A stretch of 64,000 nt of DNA, from contig NZ_JBGVSA010000014.1 in the NCBI RefSeq assembly GCF_041807905.1, positions 1 to 64,000 of the forward strand, given 5' to 3'. The translations under genes were made by a program, and so were the position numbers. Source of the stretch: JBGVSA01 sp041807905. GTDB lineage: Bacteria; Pseudomonadota; Gammaproteobacteria; Burkholderiales; Rhodocyclaceae. Numbering within the stretch: position 1 is the stretch's first letter; each line of letters opens with the position of its first letter. The notes beneath the pieces are model-generated. The model was given only the letters and a program-made list of their open reading frames with translations, did no database searches and was not told the DNA's origin. Positions 27,846 through 36,459 of the stretch are shown piece by piece.

Positions 27846-28982
27846 TCATGACGGCAGCCAGAGCCCCACGCCAGAGTCACCCGCTTCATCTGTACCGTAA
27901 TCGTGATCAGGCGGCATCACCTGAGCCAGCATGGTGCGACTGTATTCATGCACCGTATCCACCAGCACGCGCACGTTATCGTGCGGCGTGAACTGCGAAA
28001 TGCCGTGCCCCAGGTTGAAGACGTGACCGTAGTGAGGGCCATAGGCATCGAGCACCCGACGCGCTTCGATGGCAACGTGATCGGGCGCCCCCATCAGCAC
28101 ACCCGGATCGAGGTTGCCCTGCAGGGCGACTTGATGCCCGACTCGCGCCCGGGCCACGCCGATGTCGGTCGTCCAGTCCAGTCCCACTGCGTCGCAACCG
28201 GTGGCCGCGATGTCCTCGATCCACTGCCCACCGCCCTTAGTGAACAGCACGATCGGCACGTCTTCGCCTTCGTACCGGCGCTCCAGACCATCGACGATCT
28301 GCTGCATGTAGCGCAGCGAAAACTCGCGGTAGGCATCTGGCGCCAGCACGCCGCCCCAGGTGTCGAAGATCATCAGCGCCTGTGCGCCGTGGGCGATCTG
28401 GGCGTTCAGATAGTCCGTGACGGTGCGGGCGTTGACGTCGAGGATGTGATGCAGCAGTTCGGGACGGCTGTACATCAGCGCCTTGACGTTGCGGAAGTCA
28501 CTCGACGAGCCGCCTTCGATCATGTAACAGGCCAGCGTGAAGGGGCTGCCCGAGAACCCGATCAAGGGCACCGAGTCCTTGAGCGCACGGCGGATGGAAG
28601 CCACCGCGTCGAACACGTATTGCAGCGACTCCATCGGCGGCACGGCCAGCGCGCGAATGGCGTCGGCGTCGCGCAGCGGGCGTTCAAAACGCGGCCCTTC
28701 GCCTTCGACGAACGACAGGCCCAGCCCCATCGCGTCCGGCACGGTCAGGATGTCCGAAAACAGGATGGCAGCATCCAGCGCATAGCGCTCGAGTGGCTGG
28801 AGCGTCACTTCGGTGGCAAACGCAGATGACCGGCACAGATCCATGAAACTGCCGGCATGCGCGCGCGTGGCGCGGTACTCCGGCAGGTAGCGGCCGGCCT
28901 GGCGCATCAGCCAGACAGGGGTGTATTCGGTCGGCTGGCGCAGCAAGGCGCGCAGCAGCGTGTCGTTGCGCGGTCGGGACAT
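27846..28982 (-). CDS. hemE: Uroporphyrinogen decarboxylase
   Basis: Removes four carboxyl groups from uroporphyrinogen III to give coproporphyrinogen III. The protein starts MSRPRNDTLLRALLRQPTEY, has the conserved PVWLMRQAGRYLPEYR signature, the FSDILTVPDAMG motif with the catalytic aspartate, and GHGISQFTPHDNV. At 378 residues it is about 20 longer than usual because of a C-terminal tail (HDYGTDEAGDSGVGLWLPS). The ATG at 28982 is chosen; the upstream open frame is not protein-like. It is far from the hemCDXY operon, as is common. Confidence 0.96.
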   Translation of the reverse strand: MSRPRNDTLLRALLRQPTEYTPVWLMRQAGRYLPEYRATRAHAGSFMDLCRSSAFATEVTLQPLERYALDAAILFSDILTVPDAMGLGLSFVEGEGPRFERPLRDADAIRALAVPPMESLQYVFDAVASIRRALKDSVPLIGFSGSPFTLACYMIEGGSSSDFRNVKALMYSRPELLHHILDVNARTVTDYLNAQIAHGAQALMIFDTWGGVLAPDAYREFSLRYMQQIVDGLERRYEGEDVPIVLFTKGGGQWIEDIAATGCDAVGLDWTTDIGVARARVGHQVALQGNLDPGVLMGAPDHVAIEARRVLDAYGPHYGHVFNLGHGISQFTPHDNVRVLVDTVHEYSRTMLAQVMPPDHDYGTDEAGDSGVGLWLPS

Positions 28983-29126
28983 GACGGCCAGCACCTCGAA
29001 GAAGACAAAAGAGCCGGCAATTGTACCGCGCCCACCCGCACGCCCGCCCGTCGCACGGAACCGGTCCGCGGGATCGCGCCCCTTTTCGGCTAACATCGCT
29101 CCTTTGCCTGTGGAAAGCGCTCGCCC

Positions 29127-30662
29127 GTGCGTCTGTTTCGCCTCGCCAAGATAGCCCGCGTCAGTCTTCGATTCGGCCTGGACCAGATGATCCTGGACCG
29201 CGCATCGACCACCCGGGTTGGCGAATGGTTGCGTCGACTGCTGCCCCGCCGCCATTTCGATGAGCCCCGCGCGGTGCGCCTGCGCCGCGCGCTGGAATCG
29301 CTCGGTCCCATCTTCGTCAAGTTCGGCCAGATGCTGTCGACCCGCCGCGATCTCCTGCCGGCCGACCTCGTCATCGAACTATCGCGCCTGCAGGACCGCG
29401 TGCCGCCTTTCGACAGCGCGCTGGCCGTCGAGCTCATCGAAGCCGAATTCGGCCAACCGGTCGACACCGTCTTTCACCGCTTCGAGCGCACGCCGGTGGC
29501 GTCGGCGTCGATCGCACAGGTGCACTTCGGCGAATTGCCGGATGGCACCGAAGTCGCCATCAAGGTCCTGCGACCGGGCATCGATCGCGTCATCGACAAC
29601 GACGTGGCGCTGATGGAAGTGGCCGCGACGCTGATCGAAAAGCTGTGGGTGGAAGGCCGCCGCCTCAAGCCACGCGAAGTGGTGGCGGAATTCTCGCGCC
29701 ACCTGCGCGATGAGCTGGACCTGATGCGCGAAGCCGGCAACTGCTCGCAGTTGCGCCGCAACTTCCGCGGGTCACCACTGCTGGCCGTGCCCGAGGTGTA
29801 CTGGGACTACTGCTCGCCGTCGGTGATGGTGATGGAGCGCATGTACGGCACGCCCATCTCGCAGACCGAGACATTGCGCGCTCAAGGCGTCGACATGTCG
29901 GCGCTGTCGCGGGCCGGCGTGGAAATATTCTTCACGCAGGTATTCCGTGACGGCTTTTTCCACGCCGACATGCACCCGGGCAACATCTTCGTGAAGATCG
30001 AAGGCCCGATGCGCGGCCAGTACATCGCGCTCGACTTCGGCATCATGGGCACGCTCAACGAGCGCGACAAACAATACCTGGCGACCAATTTCCTGGCCTT
30101 CTTCCAGCGCGACTATCGCCGCGTGGCGCAGGCCCACGTGGACGCCGGCTGGGTGCCGGCCGACACCCGCGTCGATGACTTCGAAACCGCGATCCGCGCC
30201 GTGTGCGAGCCGATCTTCGATCGTCCGCTGCGCGACATCTCCTTCGGCAAAACGCTGCTGCGCCTGTTCCAGACGGCCCGTCGCTTCAACATGGAAGTGC
30301 AGCCGCAACTGGTCATGCTACAGAAGACCTTGCTCAACATCGAAGGGCTCGGACGCGAACTGGATCCGGACCTCGACCTGTGGAAGACCGCCAAGCCTTT
30401 CCTCGAACGCTGGATGAACGAGCAGGTCGGCTGGCGCGCGCTCATACGCCATGTCAAGGAAGAAGCACCCGGCTGGGCCGTGGTGCTGCCGCAGATGCCG
30501 CGCCTGGTGCATCGCGCACTGCTCAATGAATCGCGCGACCTGCTGCCGGAGCAGATTGCCGCGCTGGAACGACAGCAGCGGCGGCAGACGCGCGCCACCT
30601 GGACCCTCGCAGCGCTGGTGGTCATCGCGCTTGCCGTCCAGGCATACGTGCTCTGGTACTAG
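29127..30662 (+). CDS. ubiB: Ubiquinone biosynthesis kinase-like protein UbiB
   Basis: Atypical kinase/ATPase of the ABC1/ADCK family needed for ubiquinone synthesis, probably to handle lipid intermediates at the membrane. The 511-residue protein contains the KxGQ motif (KFGQMLSTRRDLLP), the ASASIAQVH segment in place of the normal glycine-rich loop, HADMHPGNIF and LDFGIMGTL, and ends with a C-terminal membrane helix (about 488-508). The start is a GTG; hemE begins 145 bp away on the opposite strand. Confidence 0.95.
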   Translation: MRLFRLAKIARVSLRFGLDQMILDRASTTRVGEWLRRLLPRRHFDEPRAVRLRRALESLGPIFVKFGQMLSTRRDLLPADLVIELSRLQDRVPPFDSALAVELIEAEFGQPVDTVFHRFERTPVASASIAQVHFGELPDGTEVAIKVLRPGIDRVIDNDVALMEVAATLIEKLWVEGRRLKPREVVAEFSRHLRDELDLMREAGNCSQLRRNFRGSPLLAVPEVYWDYCSPSVMVMERMYGTPISQTETLRAQGVDMSALSRAGVEIFFTQVFRDGFFHADMHPGNIFVKIEGPMRGQYIALDFGIMGTLNERDKQYLATNFLAFFQRDYRRVAQAHVDAGWVPADTRVDDFETAIRAVCEPIFDRPLRDISFGKTLLRLFQTARRFNMEVQPQLVMLQKTLLNIEGLGRELDPDLDLWKTAKPFLERWMNEQVGWRALIRHVKEEAPGWAVVLPQMPRLVHRALLNESRDLLPEQIAALERQQRRQTRATWTLAALVVIALAVQAYVLWY

Positions 30663-30676
30663 ACGCCGCCGGGCGC

Positions 30677-30706
30677 AAAAAAGGCCGCGCAAGCGGCCTT
30701 TCTTTT
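30677..30706. terminator. Bidirectional terminator between ubiB and purU
   Basis: An 8-bp stem AAGGCCGC / GCGGCCTT with a 4-nt loop is flanked by an A-run on the left and TCTTTT on the right, so it can stop both the ubiB transcript (plus) and the purU transcript (minus). Confidence 0.85.
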
Positions 30707-30755
30707 CTGTGGATGGCAGCGGAGCACAGGCCGAAACAGCCCTGCCCGCCCCGTG

Positions 30756-31616
30756 TCAGCGGAAGACAACGGTCTTGTTGCCGTGGACCAGCACACGGTC
30801 TTCGAGGTGGAAACGCAGGCCACGCGCCAATACGGTTTTTTCGATGTCCTTGCCGTAGCGGACCATGTCTTCGGGCGAATCGGAGTGATCGACGCGGATC
30901 ACGTCCTGCTCGATGATCGGCCCCTGATCGAGCTCTTCGGTCACGTAGTGGCATGTCGCACCGATCAGCTTCACGCCGCGCTGGTAAGCCTGGTGGTAAG
31001 GCTTGGCGCCGACGAAGCTGGGCAGGAAGCTGTGGTGGATGTTGAGGATGCGGCCCGGGTAGGCCGCGCACAGTTCCGGCGAGAGAATCTGCATGTAGCG
31101 CGCCAGCACCATGGTGTCGCCGCGCACGTCGTCGAAGATGCGCTTGACCTCGGCATACGCGCCGGCCTTGTTGTCGGGCGTCACCGGCACATGGTGGAAC
31201 GGAATGCCGTGCCACTCGACGAATCCACGGAAGGTGTCGTGATTGGAAATCACGCACGGGATTTCGATGTCGAGTTCCTTGCTCTGCCAACGCGCCAGCA
31301 AGTCGTACAGGCAGTGCTCCTGCTTGCTGACCATCAGCACCACGCGCTTCTTCACCGCGCTGTCGTTGATCTTCCACTTCATCTCGAAGTCTTCGGCCAG
31401 CGGGCGGAAGCGGTCGCGAAATTCGGCCAGCAGGAACGGCAGCGAATCGGCCTTGACCTCGATCCGCATGAAGTATCGGTTGGCCTCGCGGTCGGCGTGA
31501 AGGTTGGTCTCGAGAATCCAGCCGCCCAGTTCGGCAATGAAGGAGGAGACGCGGGCCACGATGCCCACCCGATCGGGGCAGGAGGCGGTGAGGGTATAGA
31601 AGCGTTGCGAAGGCAT
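30756..31616 (-). CDS. purU: Formyltetrahydrofolate deformylase
   Basis: Hydrolyses 10-formyl-THF to THF and formate, balancing the one-carbon pool. The 286-residue protein has an N-terminal ACT domain (TLTASCPDRVGIVARVSSFIAELGG, about 6-85) and a C-terminal formyl-transferase-like domain with NHDTFRGFVEWHGIPFHHV and HHSFLPSFVGAKPYHQAY, including the expected catalytic Asn/His/Asp triad region. The ATG at 31616 is preferred to an upstream in-frame TTG. Confidence 0.95.
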   Translation of the reverse strand: MPSQRFYTLTASCPDRVGIVARVSSFIAELGGWILETNLHADREANRYFMRIEVKADSLPFLLAEFRDRFRPLAEDFEMKWKINDSAVKKRVVLMVSKQEHCLYDLLARWQSKELDIEIPCVISNHDTFRGFVEWHGIPFHHVPVTPDNKAGAYAEVKRIFDDVRGDTMVLARYMQILSPELCAAYPGRILNIHHSFLPSFVGAKPYHQAYQRGVKLIGATCHYVTEELDQGPIIEQDVIRVDHSDSPEDMVRYGKDIEKTVLARGLRFHLEDRVLVHGNKTVVFR

Positions 31617-31634
31617 GGCGATCAAGTCACAAAG

Positions 31635-31994
31635 TCAGACGACGACCTTGGTGTAAGTGTCGCGGCGCAGTTCGAGCACCTCGACGGTGATTTGGGTACT
31701 CACACCGGGCAGCGGACGATATTGCAGCCGCAAGGCATCGCGCAGGCGCTTGGCGATGGCCGCGCGCTGGGATTCGCTGCGGCCCGGCAGGATATGCAGG
31801 TGAGCGTGGATGAAGGCATGCCCCTCGTCGCGGTCGCCGACGCGGAAATCCGCCAGCGGGACGACGCGCGACTTGATGTTGTCCGGCTCGAATTCCCCGC
31901 TCTCGATCAGGCTGCGGTTGGCAGCCTTGAGCGCCTGCGCGGCGTCGAAGCCGGCGGTCAGGTTGGCGGTGTATTCAATGACCAGATGGGGCAT
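31635..31994 (-). CDS. 5-carboxymethyl-2-hydroxymuconate isomerase-like protein
   Basis: A 119-residue protein of the tautomerase superfamily (CHMI family), which uses the amino-terminal proline after Met removal (MPHLVIEYT) as catalytic base. CHMI acts in homoprotocatechuate breakdown; no other gene of that pathway is nearby, so the physiological substrate here is uncertain. It lies 18 bp upstream of purU and 11 bp downstream of thrH on the same strand. Confidence 0.82.
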   Translation of the reverse strand: MPHLVIEYTANLTAGFDAAQALKAANRSLIESGEFEPDNIKSRVVPLADFRVGDRDEGHAFIHAHLHILPGRSESQRAAIAKRLRDALRLQYRPLPGVSTQITVEVLELRRDTYTKVVV

Positions 31995-32005
31995 GGTCTG
32001 GCTCG

Positions 32006-32620
32006 CTACTCGGCGATCCGCGCGGCGGCGCGATCGATTTCGGCGCGCAGGTCATCGTAGGTACGCACCACCGGATATTGCGGGAATTCGCGCACCACGT
32101 TTTCGGGCGGGTGCATCAGGATGCCAGCGTGGGCTTCGCCCAGCATGGCGGTGTCGTTGTACGAATCACCCGCGGCGATGACCTTGAAGTTCAGTGCCTT
32201 GAACGCCTTCACGGCAGCGCGCTTCTGGTCCGGCATGCGCAGGTGGTAATTCACCAGCATGCCGTTGGCGTCCGCCTCCAGGCGGTGGCAGAACAGCGTG
32301 GGCTGGCCCATCTGCGCCATCAAGGGCTTGGCGAATTCGTAGAACGTGTCGGACAGGATCACCACCTGGTAGTCCACGCGCAGCGCGTCCAGGAATTCCT
32401 TGCACCCTTCCATCGGCCCCATCTCGCCGATCACGGCCTGGATGTCCTTCAGGCCGAGCTTGTGACGGGCCAGGATGTCGAGGCGGTACTTCATCAGCTT
32501 GTCGTAGTCTGGCTCGTCACGCGTGGTGCGGCGCAGTTCGGGAATGCCGGTGCGTTCGGCGAAGGCGATCCAGATCTCGGGGACCAGCACACCTTCCATG
32601 TCGAGGCAGACGATTTGCAC
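32006..32620 (-). CDS. thrH: Bifunctional phosphoserine phosphatase / homoserine phosphotransferase ThrH
   Basis: HAD-superfamily enzyme that dephosphorylates phosphoserine and, in Pseudomonas, can transfer the phosphate to homoserine. The sequence VCLDMEGVLVPEIW has the DxEGVLVPE catalytic motif specific to ThrH, followed by LSDTFYEFAKPLMAQMGQPT and AAGDSYNDTAML. The GTG at 32620 (reading MQIVCLDMEG) with an AAGG upstream gives 204 residues, the family length; the frame is open about 31 codons further upstream but that part is unrelated. Confidence 0.92.
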   Translation of the reverse strand: MQIVCLDMEGVLVPEIWIAFAERTGIPELRRTTRDEPDYDKLMKYRLDILARHKLGLKDIQAVIGEMGPMEGCKEFLDALRVDYQVVILSDTFYEFAKPLMAQMGQPTLFCHRLEADANGMLVNYHLRMPDQKRAAVKAFKALNFKVIAAGDSYNDTAMLGEAHAGILMHPPENVVREFPQYPVVRTYDDLRAEIDRAAARIAE

Positions 32621-32722
32621 TTTCGGGAACCTTTGGCTTGTGGCGACTGAAAAATAGCCGCCGATTGTACAACGCTGGGGCCCGCGCCCGTTGCGTTGCG
32701 CCAGAGTCGCCACCCGGCCACC

Positions 32723-33193
32723 CTAGCAGCCGCAGCGCCCCACGACCTCGGTGCTCTGCTGGGCGCCCCCTTCGTATTGCACCAGCAAGCGGGCCTTGTA
32801 CACCGTTGCGCAGGACGACTGCTTCGACCGGCAGGCGTCCACGACGGTCCCGATGGCCTGGACTTGCCACTGCGGCGTCGCAAAGTACAGCACCATGCGG
32901 TCGCCGTACTGGGCCGGGTTGCGCTCGGCGGGGTAATAGCGGGCGTTGTGCAGGCCGACGTAATAGATCCTGTTGCCGTCGCGCATGGTCGCCTGCCGGT
33001 TGCCGACCTGCGACCAATGCAGCAACAGAGGCGCATCGCGCGCTTCGGAGGCATAGAACCCGCAACCGCAGCCCGGCACGATGTCCGACGGCTTCAGCGG
33101 CTGGAGCGCCGCTCCCGCAGGGACGGCAAGAAGGCATGCCGACAGGCTGGCAACGGCCCGGCGACCCATTTTGACGATAAGGCAAGCTGACAT
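32723..33193 (-). CDS. Predicted secreted protein, function unknown
   Basis: A 156-residue protein with a signal peptide (hydrophobic core about 12-27, cleavage likely after PAGA). The mature part begins with a GCGCGF cysteine motif (residues 41-46) and ends in RCGC, so disulfides are probable. No family is recognised. The first ATG (33193) has no strong Shine-Dalgarno; the ATG at 33169 (MGRRAVAS) is equally plausible and keeps the signal peptide. Confidence 0.65.
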   Translation of the reverse strand: MSACLIVKMGRRAVASLSACLLAVPAGAALQPLKPSDIVPGCGCGFYASEARDAPLLLHWSQVGNRQATMRDGNRIYYVGLHNARYYPAERNPAQYGDRMVLYFATPQWQVQAIGTVVDACRSKQSSCATVYKARLLVQYEGGAQQSTEVVGRCGC

Positions 33194-33210
33194 GGCTTAA
33201 CATTATCGGC

Positions 33211-33411
33211 ATGACGCCGGAAATATCGACTGCCTTGAAGTCCACCGAAGACGACCCGATGCCCCAGCCTCCACGCGAGCCGGATGTGTTCGATTGCTGC
33301 GGCAACGAGTGCGGCGAGGCCTGTGTCTGGACGATCTACCAGGCGCTCAAGGAGAAATACCAGGCCGATCTCGAAGCCTGGCAGATCAGGCAACTGCTCA
33401 AGGACGACTGA
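33211..33411 (+). CDS. Small oxidoreductase-like domain protein (Cys-rich)
   Basis: A 66-residue protein whose core DCCGNECGEACVWTIYQ (residues 28-44, cysteines 29, 30, 34, 38) matches the small Oxidored-like N-terminal family seen in many proteobacteria. The four cysteines suggest metal binding. The function is unknown. An in-frame ATG at 33259 (MPQPPREPD) is an alternative start. It is divergent from the secreted-protein gene with 17 bp between starts. Confidence 0.72.
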   Translation: MTPEISTALKSTEDDPMPQPPREPDVFDCCGNECGEACVWTIYQALKEKYQADLEAWQIRQLLKDD

Positions 33412-33418
33412 AAACGAA

Positions 33419-33440
33419 TGAGCCGGCAATTGCCGGCTCA
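33419..33440. terminator. Palindromic stem-loop between convergent genes
   Basis: A perfect 22-nt palindrome (arms TGAGCCGGCAA / TTGCCGGCTCA) lies between the small Cys-rich gene (plus) and hpt (minus). It follows AAAAC on the left but there is only a weak T-tract, so it is likely but not certainly an intrinsic terminator. Confidence 0.65.
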
Positions 33441-33453
33441 ATGTACGTTCAGC

Positions 33454-34020
33454 CTAGTGATCCTTGAGTGCGTAGATGCCCGGCGCGTTGCGCCAGTAGC
33501 CCTTGTAGTCCATGCCGCAGCCAAACAGGTAACGATCGGGCGCCTCGATGCCGTAAAAATCGGGGCGCAGGCCAGGCTGGGCCTTGCGGTCGTGCCGCTT
33601 GTCGACCAGTGCCGCGCACATGACTTCCTTGGCGCCTTCGCTGCGCAGGTGTTCCATGACGGCCACCAGCGTATAGCCCTCATCGAGGATGTCGTCGAGC
33701 ACCAGCACGCTGCGGCCGCGCAGGTCCTGCGTGGGGCGCACGCGCCAGTCCAGCAGCGAGGTGCCGTTCAGCGTCTGCCCGTATCGCGTGGCGTGCAGGT
33801 ATGAGCATTCGAGGGGAAAGTGAAGCCGGGGCAGCAGTTGCCCGGCAAAAACGAGACCGCCGTTCATGACGGTGAATACGAGGGGGTTCGAGTCCTTGAG
33901 CCGCGCGGTGATGGCCACGGCCATGTCGTCCATCGCCTTCTGCACGCCCGCCGCATCGACGATACAGTCGGCTTCGGCCATGGCGCGCTGGACTTCGGAC
34001 ATGTCTGTACGGTTGGGCAT
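33454..34020 (-). CDS. hpt: Hypoxanthine-guanine phosphoribosyltransferase
   Basis: Salvages hypoxanthine and guanine to IMP and GMP using PRPP. The 188-residue protein has the PRPP loop VLVLDDILDEGYTL and the MNGGLVFAGQLLPRL and YKGYWRNAPGIYAL segments. The ATG at 34020 (MPNRTDMSEVQ) has AGGA about 9 nt upstream; an in-frame TTG five codons upstream is rejected. Divergent from the aryl polyene cluster across about 260 bp. Confidence 0.92.
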   Translation of the reverse strand: MPNRTDMSEVQRAMAEADCIVDAAGVQKAMDDMAVAITARLKDSNPLVFTVMNGGLVFAGQLLPRLHFPLECSYLHATRYGQTLNGTSLLDWRVRPTQDLRGRSVLVLDDILDEGYTLVAVMEHLRSEGAKEVMCAALVDKRHDRKAQPGLRPDFYGIEAPDRYLFGCGMDYKGYWRNAPGIYALKDH

Positions 34021-34278
34021 TTCCGGTTCCTGCAATGCAATCCGCGATTGTAGCCATCAATGCGAGCGACGGAATGGATTGGCGGCAAAGACAAGGACGG
34101 AGATCATGGGCAACCTGCCCGAAAACAACGCAGCCGTCTGAGGAAATATTCTGATGGTTGCAACCCGCCCGGCTGTTAAAATTATGGGTTTTGCGAAACT
34201 GGCGGCGGGTACAAAACGCCCCGGAATCAGGGCAAAGTCGCAACGTAGATCGCACCGTCGACACAAAAGTTCAAGATC

Positions 34279-35001
34279 GTGGGCATTTCTTTCAACATCG
34301 ATGCCTGGGCCGCATGGGCGCCAGGGCTTGATTCGCGGGAAGCGTGGCGCGCCTGGGCCGCTGCGCCGAGCCTGCCGTCAGGCGATGTCACGCCCGCGCT
34401 CGCCGAGATGCCCGCCATGGCCCGCAGGCGGGTCGAACGCCTCGGGCGCATCGCCTTGCAGGCGGCCTATGGCGTGATCGACGACACCCGCCACCCGCTG
34501 GTGTTTGCCTCGCGCCACGGGGATGTCGGCCGTTCCACCGCCATGCTGCGGGATCTGGCCACGACCGGCGGCGTGTCGCCCACCTCATTCAGCCTGTCGG
34601 TTCACAACGCCATCGGTGCGCTGTTCTCCATCGTGCGCGGCGACACCTCGCGCCTGTCGGCCGTCTCGGCGGGCGTCGACACCGCCGAGGCCGCGCTGAT
34701 CGAAGCCTGTGGCCTGCTCGATGAAGGGGCGGAGAAAGTCGTCGTGGTGATGTACGACGAAATCCCGCCGCCCGTGCACGCCGATTACCTCGACGAACCC
34801 GCCGCACCGTACGCCTGGGCGTTGCGCATAAGGTCCGGCGACGCGATCTCGCTGGATTGCGAGTCCCTCGACGCATCCACGCCGGAGGCCATGGACTTCC
34901 TGCCGCGCGGACTGCAGACCTGGCAATTCCTGGCAGGTGACCGCCCGTCGCTGCGCCTGCGCTCCGCGCAACACGACTGGAGCTGGCGCCGCCATGGCTG
35001 A
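34279..35001 (+). CDS. Beta-ketoacyl synthase-like protein / chain-length factor (ApeC-like)
   Basis: A 240-residue protein of the ketoacyl-synthase N-terminal-like family that heads aryl polyene clusters. The segment RLSAVSAGVDTAEAALIEA aligns with the active-site region of ketosynthases but has no catalytic cysteine, so it probably acts as a chain-length factor paired with the active ketosynthase at 47159-48343. The GTG at 34279 is the start. The stop overlaps the next gene by 8 nt. First gene of a continuous 16.5 kb plus-strand operon. Confidence 0.85.
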   Translation: MGISFNIDAWAAWAPGLDSREAWRAWAAAPSLPSGDVTPALAEMPAMARRRVERLGRIALQAAYGVIDDTRHPLVFASRHGDVGRSTAMLRDLATTGGVSPTSFSLSVHNAIGALFSIVRGDTSRLSAVSAGVDTAEAALIEACGLLDEGAEKVVVVMYDEIPPPVHADYLDEPAAPYAWALRIRSGDAISLDCESLDASTPEAMDFLPRGLQTWQFLAGDRPSLRLRSAQHDWSWRRHG

Positions 35002-35887
35002 AATGTCACTCGCGACCGACCAGCCCGACTCACTCGGCACACGCCTCTTCCGTTGCTGGCGCGTGCTGGCCACGGGCATCTGTTTTGCCTCGTTCGGTCT
35101 CGGGGGACTGCTGCTCTGGCTGGTCGTGTTCCCGATCCTGAATCTGGTCGTGCGCAATCGCGCGCGCCGCGCCAGAATCGCCCGCGACATCATCCGCCTG
35201 ACCTGGCGCATGTTCATCGGGCAGATGCACGTTCTGGGCATCTACACCTACGAATTCATCGGCGAAGAAAAACTCCGCCGCAACGGTCAGTTGATCCTTG
35301 CCAATCACCCATCGTTGATCGATGTGGTGTTCCTCGTGTCGCACGTCCGCAATGCCGACTGCGTGGTCAAGGGTCCGCTGGCCCGCAACCCGTTCACGCG
35401 CGGTCCCGTGCGCGCGGCCGACTTCATCTGCAACGACTCGGGCGAGGGCCTGATCGACGACTGCATCGCCTCGCTGCGTCGCGGCCACAACCTGATCATT
35501 TTTCCGGAAGGCACGCGCACGCGGCCGGGCGAGCCGATGCAGTTGCAGCGCGGCGCCGCCAACATCGCCGTGCGAGGCCGGCGGACCATGACGCCGATCG
35601 TCATCCAGTGCGACCAGCCGATGCTGTTCAAAGGACAGAAGTGGTGGCGCGTGCCGCGCCGCAGACCGCATTACGTCTTCCGCGTGGAAGACGACATCGC
35701 CGTCGAGGACATCACAGACGTGTCCGCCGGCGAAGCGCGCGCCGCGCGCGTGGTGACCGACTACCTGCGTGACTACTTCACGACGCGCGCAGGGGCCGCC
35801 GCGGCCGCACTGTCGGCGCTGGCTTTGTCGCTGGCGCTGGCATCCTCCCCATCCATTACGGAGTTCGCACGCCATGCAGGCGCTTGA
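34994..35887 (+). CDS. PlsC-like 1-acyl-glycerol-3-phosphate acyltransferase (ApeD-like)
   Basis: A 297-residue membrane-bound acyltransferase. A membrane helix (about 25-50) precedes the HX4D box NHPSLID (H105, D110) and the FPEGTRT motif (170-176), the signatures of LPLATs; a second hydrophobic segment ends the protein (about 278-292). In aryl polyene clusters such enzymes are proposed to link the polyene or a second acyl chain to a lipid carrier. The ATG overlaps the upstream gene by 8 nt and its end overlaps the first ACP by 14 nt. Confidence 0.88.
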   Translation: MAEMSLATDQPDSLGTRLFRCWRVLATGICFASFGLGGLLLWLVVFPILNLVVRNRARRARIARDIIRLTWRMFIGQMHVLGIYTYEFIGEEKLRRNGQLILANHPSLIDVVFLVSHVRNADCVVKGPLARNPFTRGPVRAADFICNDSGEGLIDDCIASLRRGHNLIIFPEGTRTRPGEPMQLQRGAANIAVRGRRTMTPIVIQCDQPMLFKGQKWWRVPRRRPHYVFRVEDDIAVEDITDVSAGEARAARVVTDYLRDYFTTRAGAAAAALSALALSLALASSPSITEFARHAGA

Positions 35888-36134
35888 AGACGAAATCAAA
35901 CAACTCATCATCGATGCCCTGGCGCTGGAGGATATTTCCATCGCCGACATCGACGCCACCGCACCGCTGTTCGGCGAAGGACTGGGGCTCGACTCCATCG
36001 ACGCCCTCGAACTGGGCCTGGCGCTACAAAAGAAATACGGCGTACATCTGTCGTCGGACTCGCAGGAAACACGCGCGCACTTCGCGAGCGTGCGCAAGCT
36101 GGCCGAGTTCGTGGCGGGGGCGCGCACGCAATAG
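35874..36134 (+). CDS. Acyl carrier protein 1 (ApeE/F-like)
   Basis: An 86-residue acyl carrier protein. The phosphopantetheine attachment serine is S41 in GLGLDSIDALEL, as expected for carrier proteins. It carries growing chains for the aryl polyene synthase. The start overlaps the PlsC gene by 14 nt and a 22 bp gap separates it from the second ACP. Confidence 0.92.
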   Translation: MQALEDEIKQLIIDALALEDISIADIDATAPLFGEGLGLDSIDALELGLALQKKYGVHLSSDSQETRAHFASVRKLAEFVAGARTQ

Positions 36135-36156
36135 CAGCAATACGGAAGAGAAGAGC

Positions 36157-36402
36157 ATGACCAAGGAAGAGCTGTACCAGCGCATTGTCTCGATCCTGAA
36201 CGAGACCTTCGACATCGCGCCGGAGAAGATCACACCGCAGGCCGAACTCAATGCCGACCTGGACATCGACAGCATCGACGCCGTCGATCTGATGGTCCAG
36301 ATGAAGCAACTGACCGGCAAGCGTCTGCAGCCGGAGACATTCAAGTCGGTGCGCACGGTGCAGGACGTCGTCGACGCCCTGCACGCCGCCGTCCAGGGTT
36401 AA
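36157..36402 (+). CDS. Acyl carrier protein 2 (ApeE/F-like)
   Basis: An 81-residue acyl carrier protein with S39 in DLDIDSIDAVDL as the phosphopantetheine site, more similar in pattern to typical bacterial FAS carriers than ACP 1. Two dissimilar ACPs side by side are typical for aryl polyene clusters, where one may be used for priming and one for elongation. It is followed by a palindrome and a 102 bp gap before the next gene. Confidence 0.93.
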   Translation: MTKEELYQRIVSILNETFDIAPEKITPQAELNADLDIDSIDAVDLMVQMKQLTGKRLQPETFKSVRTVQDVVDALHAAVQG

Positions 36403-36437
36403 GGTCGCACAGTGAGCACGAGCAGGCCCATCGTCGC

Positions 36438-36459
36438 CGGCATTGCGCGCGCAATGCCG
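36438..36459 (+). other. Perfect 22-nt palindrome in the aryl polyene operon
   Basis: A perfect inverted repeat (arms CGGCATTGCGC / GCGCAATGCCG) sits between ACP 2 and the next membrane-protein gene, in the only sizeable gap of the operon. It could form an RNA hairpin that protects or partly ends the short ACP transcript, giving higher ACP levels. A 29-codon frame beginning with GTG at 36412 crosses it but is probably not a gene. Confidence 0.6.

Noticed and set aside
27645..27851. 68-codon plus-strand frame in the priA-hemE gap
   Set aside because: The only Shine-Dalgarno-like AGGAG is too far from the first ATG, and the product has no recognisable features.
34141..34278. Sigma70 promoter for the aryl polyene operon around TTGCAA (34158) and TAAAAT (34177)
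   Set aside because: The boxes are only 13 bp apart and the alternative -10 at 17 bp is poor; the true promoter remains unidentified.
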